The notes under the pieces: generated by a model | What the model saw: the letters and a program-made list of their open reading frames with translations, nothing else | Database searches by the model: none | Told to the model about the DNA's origin: nothing | Shown here: positions 61,973 to 64,000 of the stretch, in pieces | Layout of the letters: each line of letters begins with the position of its first letter | Numbering within the stretch: position 1 is the first letter of the stretch | Position numbers and translations under genes: made by a program | NCBI RefSeq assembly: GCF_002252755.1 | Contig: NZ_NHOY01000050.1 | Location: 1 to 64,000, forward strand | Length of the DNA stretch: 64,000 nt | Direction of reading: 5' to 3' | From: Halorubrum sp. Hd13 | GTDB lineage: Archaea > Halobacteriota > Halobacteria > Halobacteriales > Haloferacaceae

Positions 61973-62962
61973 ATGAGCGTTCCCTGCGTCGCCGTCGACC
62001 GCGAGCGCGGAGAGGCCGTCCGCGAGCGCCTCGCCGAGGCGGGCGTCCTCGACGGCGACCACGAGATCGCGGTCGAGGGCGACGCCATCTACATCCCCGT
62101 CACGGACCCGGAAGCGGTGCCTGCCGACCTCGACGCGTCCGTCGTCGAGCGCGACGCCGCCGAGCGCGACCGTCCGCGGACGCCGGCCGACATCCTCGGA
62201 TACGAGCCCTCGCTGGAGCGCCTCGGCGACATCGTCATCGTCGACGAGGACGACGACGAGCGCGCCCGCGAGATCGCCGACGCGGTGATGGCCTCCGACG
62301 TGCCCTGCGAGACGGTGCTCAACCGCGCGTCGCCGATCGAGGGCGAGCTCCGCGTCCGGCGGTGGGACGTGCTGGCCGGGAACGGCACGGAGACGGTCCA
62401 CCGCGAGTACGGCCACGAGTTCCTGCTCGACGTCGCCGAGGTGTACTTCTCGCCGCGGCTCGCCACGGAGCGCCACCGCGTGATCGATCGGGCCGAGGCG
62501 GGCGAGACCGCCGTCGACATGTTCGCGGGCGTCGGCCCCTACGCGGTGCCGTTGGCGTCCCGCGGCGCCGACGTGATCGCCTGTGACCTCAACGAGCGCG
62601 CCGTCGACTACCTCCGCGAGAACGCGGCCCGGAACGGGGTCGCCGACCGCGTGACCGCGATCGCCGGCGACGTGCGGGAGATCGCGGACGAGTACGCCGA
62701 CGCGGCCGACCGGCTGGTGATGAACCTCCCGCACTCCGCCGACGCGTTCCTCGACACCGCCGTTCGGCTGGCCGGCGACGACTGCGCGGTCCACTACTAC
62801 GACATTCAGCACGAGGACGACCCGTTCGGCCCCGGAGCGCGGGCGATCCGCGAGGCGGCCGGCGACGAGTACGCGGTCGACATCGAGACGGAGCGCGTCG
62901 TCCGGTCGTACGCGCCCCACGAGTACAACGTCTGCCTCGATGTCCGGCTGACGCGGCTCTGA
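61973..62962 (+). CDS. trm5: tRNA (guanine37-N1)-methyltransferase, Trm5 family
   Basis: A 329-residue class I SAM methyltransferase that makes m1G37 in tRNA to prevent frameshifting. Archaeal Trm5 domains in order: D1 (about 1-60), D2 (RTPADILGYEPSLERLGDIV, about 70-170, with YGHEFLLDVAEVYFSPRLATER) and D3 SAM domain with VDMFAGVGPYAVPLA, ADVIACDLNE and the catalytic MNLPHSA (NxP motif). The C-terminal VVRSYAPHEYNVCLDVRL is typical. It starts at ATG 61973, about 25 nt after GTTTATGG. Confidence 0.94.
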   Translation: MSVPCVAVDRERGEAVRERLAEAGVLDGDHEIAVEGDAIYIPVTDPEAVPADLDASVVERDAAERDRPRTPADILGYEPSLERLGDIVIVDEDDDERAREIADAVMASDVPCETVLNRASPIEGELRVRRWDVLAGNGTETVHREYGHEFLLDVAEVYFSPRLATERHRVIDRAEAGETAVDMFAGVGPYAVPLASRGADVIACDLNERAVDYLRENAARNGVADRVTAIAGDVREIADEYADAADRLVMNLPHSADAFLDTAVRLAGDDCAVHYYDIQHEDDPFGPGARAIREAAGDEYAVDIETERVVRSYAPHEYNVCLDVRLTRL

Positions 62963-63058
62963 AGCGCGGTTCGGTCGGTCGCGCCTGCGACGCCGGCGTC
63001 ATCACGTGTCGGTGACTCCCCGTCGCCAGCGCCGCCGGTGGTTTCGACAGAGTGACAA

Positions 63059-63067
63059 TTTTATAGT
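63059..63067 (+). promoter_or_regulatory. TATA box of the small gene pair
   Basis: TTTTATAGT lies 27-35 nt before ATG 63094, consistent with a leaderless transcript. Confidence 0.6.
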
Positions 63068-63093
63068 ACTGTGGTACGTGGTATCCATCGACT

Positions 63094-63315
63094 ATGAGCG
63101 ACACAGTCGACCCGGAGGAGCGCATCGACGAGACGACCACGTGGCCCGACCTCGCAATCGGGCTCTACGACCGGCTGACCGGCCGCAACGCAGAGATCGT
63201 GTACGAGTTCGAGGACATGAGCGTCGACGTCCCCAGCGGAACCGGCGACGACGTCGAGCACGCCAACTGGCGGCTCGACGGCACCGTGCGGGTCACGACC
63301 CGTGAGCGGGACTGA
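63094..63315 (+). CDS. Uncharacterised small acidic protein
   Basis: A 73-residue protein (MSDTVDPEERIDETTTWPDL) with the stretch LAIGLYDRLTGRNAEIVYEF and a C-terminal beta-like WRLDGTVRVTTRERD. No known family recognised. It overlaps the next gene by 14 nt and has its own TATA box, so the pair is probably an operon. The sequence is acidic and haloarchaeal-looking, which supports a real gene. Confidence 0.7.
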   Translation: MSDTVDPEERIDETTTWPDLAIGLYDRLTGRNAEIVYEFEDMSVDVPSGTGDDVEHANWRLDGTVRVTTRERD

Positions 63316-63691
63316 CGCGAGGGCGCCGCTCTCGGTCGTCACGGAGGACCTCACGCTCACCGTCGACGGCGTCGATCTCGACGTCCGCTCGACCGGCGAG
63401 CGGCTGTTCGTCGAGGTACCGACCGTCCGCGACGCGATCCGGGTCGTCCGGAGGCTACCGGAGAACGGCGACACACGCGCCCCCGCCGCGCTGTTGACCG
63501 CGACGCGCCTCACGACCGAGGTCCGGGTCCGCGGTCGGACGGTCGCGGTGATCGGCGCGGACGCGCGCCCGGGGCGCCTCTCCCGCGAGCTCGGCGTCGC
63601 ACCGGCGGAGGTGCGGGTCGCGGGCGCTCTCGGGGCCGGCGCGAGCGGTCTCTCGGCAATCGCGAGCGAGCCGCGGCGGCTCTTCGCCTAG
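63302..63691 (+). CDS. Uncharacterised protein overlapping the previous gene
   Basis: A 129-residue protein whose only start is GTG 63302, inside the last 14 nt of the upstream gene. The N-terminal half (LTLTVDGVDLDVRSTGERLF) looks beta-rich; the C-terminal half has hydrophobic segments GADARPGRLSRELGV and VAGALGAGASGLSAI. Family unknown. The overlap implies translational coupling and a shared function with the 73-residue protein. Confidence 0.65.
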   Translation: MSGTDARAPLSVVTEDLTLTVDGVDLDVRSTGERLFVEVPTVRDAIRVVRRLPENGDTRAPAALLTATRLTTEVRVRGRTVAVIGADARPGRLSRELGVAPAEVRVAGALGAGASGLSAIASEPRRLFA

Positions 63692-64000
63692 GGGCGCGGC
63701 GAGCGTCGGACGAGCGCCGCCCCTCGCCGAGTGGCTCTCGCACCGATAACTACCGAGGAGACCGGATGGACTGACCGACAGCGCGGCAGTCGTCCCGCCC
63801 GGGAACGAGCGGGTCGGGACGACACGGCCCGTCACATGACAAGAGTTCGCGGCCGTCGGAGCGTCGAGGTCAGAGGCGATTTCGCGCTTGACACGTCGGA
63901 GACGTGGGTGGACGACGGCCGCGGTGGATCGCTGATAGTGGTGACCGCCACGTCGGGTCGCCGTGGGGGAAGCGACCGACGAGAGTATCGGCACCCGGCA
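63692..64000. other. Terminal stretch, gene-free or start of an edge-cut gene
   Basis: It holds a strong hairpin (63789-63823) and a shorter inverted repeat CACGTC-3nt-GACGTG (63892-63906). An ATG at 63836 opens a plus-strand frame with no stop to the window end (MTRVRGRRSVEVRGDF...), but composition is mixed and no TATA precedes it; it may or may not be a gene continuing past the edge. Confidence 0.4.
63789..63823. terminator. Strong hairpin downstream of the small gene pair
   Basis: Arms GTCGTCCCGCCCG (63789-63801) and CGGGTCGGGACGAC (63810-63823) pair over 13 bp with a single bulged base and an 8-nt loop. It lies about 100 nt after the stop of the last gene. No poly-T tract follows, so it may be a processing or regulatory structure rather than a classical terminator. 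Confidence 0.45.

Noticed and set aside
63455-63994. 179-residue minus-strand frame at the window end
   Set aside because: Overlaps the 129-residue gene in antisense, Arg/Ser-rich, no promoter; treated as a shadow.

Overview
The window is a GC-rich, gene-dense chromosomal segment of a halophilic archaeon. The proteins are strongly acidic (Asp/Glu-rich, Lys-poor). Many starts sit about 25 nt downstream of an archaeal TATA box, so many transcripts look leaderless. A tRNA-Trp gene carries an intron, and the families are typical of haloarchaea (HalX regulators, UspA fusions, L44e/S27e/aIF2-alpha/Nop10). The general look fits the Halorubrum/Haloferacales group, but genus assignment is inference. 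There are no prophage, IS, CRISPR, rRNA or origin signals; this is core chromosome with some paralogue-rich patches.

Layout. 0-6.6 kb: an intron-bearing tRNA-Trp cut by the window edge, two small haloarchaeal family genes (DUF5795/DUF5794 type), a 0.67 kb gene-free stretch, IMP dehydrogenase, a HalX response regulator and a Hel308-like helicase. 6.6-16 kb: squalene/phytoene synthase family protein, acyl-CoA dehydrogenase, a YdbT/YdbS-like bPH2 pair, glutamate dehydrogenase, a DUF2071 protein, a frameshifted cation-efflux (CDF) gene and an HD phosphohydrolase. 16-21 kb: a TetR regulator, with a palindromic operator, divergent from an exported-protein/RND (MMPL) transporter operon. 21-24 kb: a znuA-znuC-znuB-like metal ABC operon with translationally overlapping genes and an inverted-repeat operator candidate.

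25-37 kb is a potassium and stress block: MscS channel, a double-RCK TrkA followed by two TrkH subunits, a UspA protein, an amino-acid permease fused to two UspA domains, a free double-UspA protein, then a short single-RCK KtrA-like protein with a divergent KtrB-like subunit. 37-46 kb is an acyl-CoA/CoA block: two B12-mutase large subunits (one with canonical methylmalonyl-CoA residues, one with altered substrate residues), 4-phosphopantoate-beta-alanine ligase, an Lrp regulator, a DUF63 membrane protein, a YbjQ protein, an FNT channel and methylmalonyl-CoA epimerase. No B12-binding small subunit is in the window. 45.7-53 kb: S9 peptidase, cyclase-family hydrolase, the conserved translation operon L44e-S27e-aIF2alpha-Nop10-PAC2, and a thiolase with its DUF35 partner. 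53-64 kb: two sensor histidine kinases, a double glyoxalase, a UbiA-like prenyltransferase, small EamA and MATE transporters, a Trm5-type tRNA methyltransferase and a pair of overlapping small uncharacterised genes. The last 0.3 kb holds a strong hairpin and possibly the start of one more gene.

The most interesting points are the altered B12-dependent mutase, the co-located Trk-type and Ktr-type potassium systems, the broken CDF transporter, two palindromic operators (TetR and metal-uptake), a Hel308-like helicase that seems to lack its C-terminal domain, and the exon-mimicking segments in the tRNA-Trp intron.
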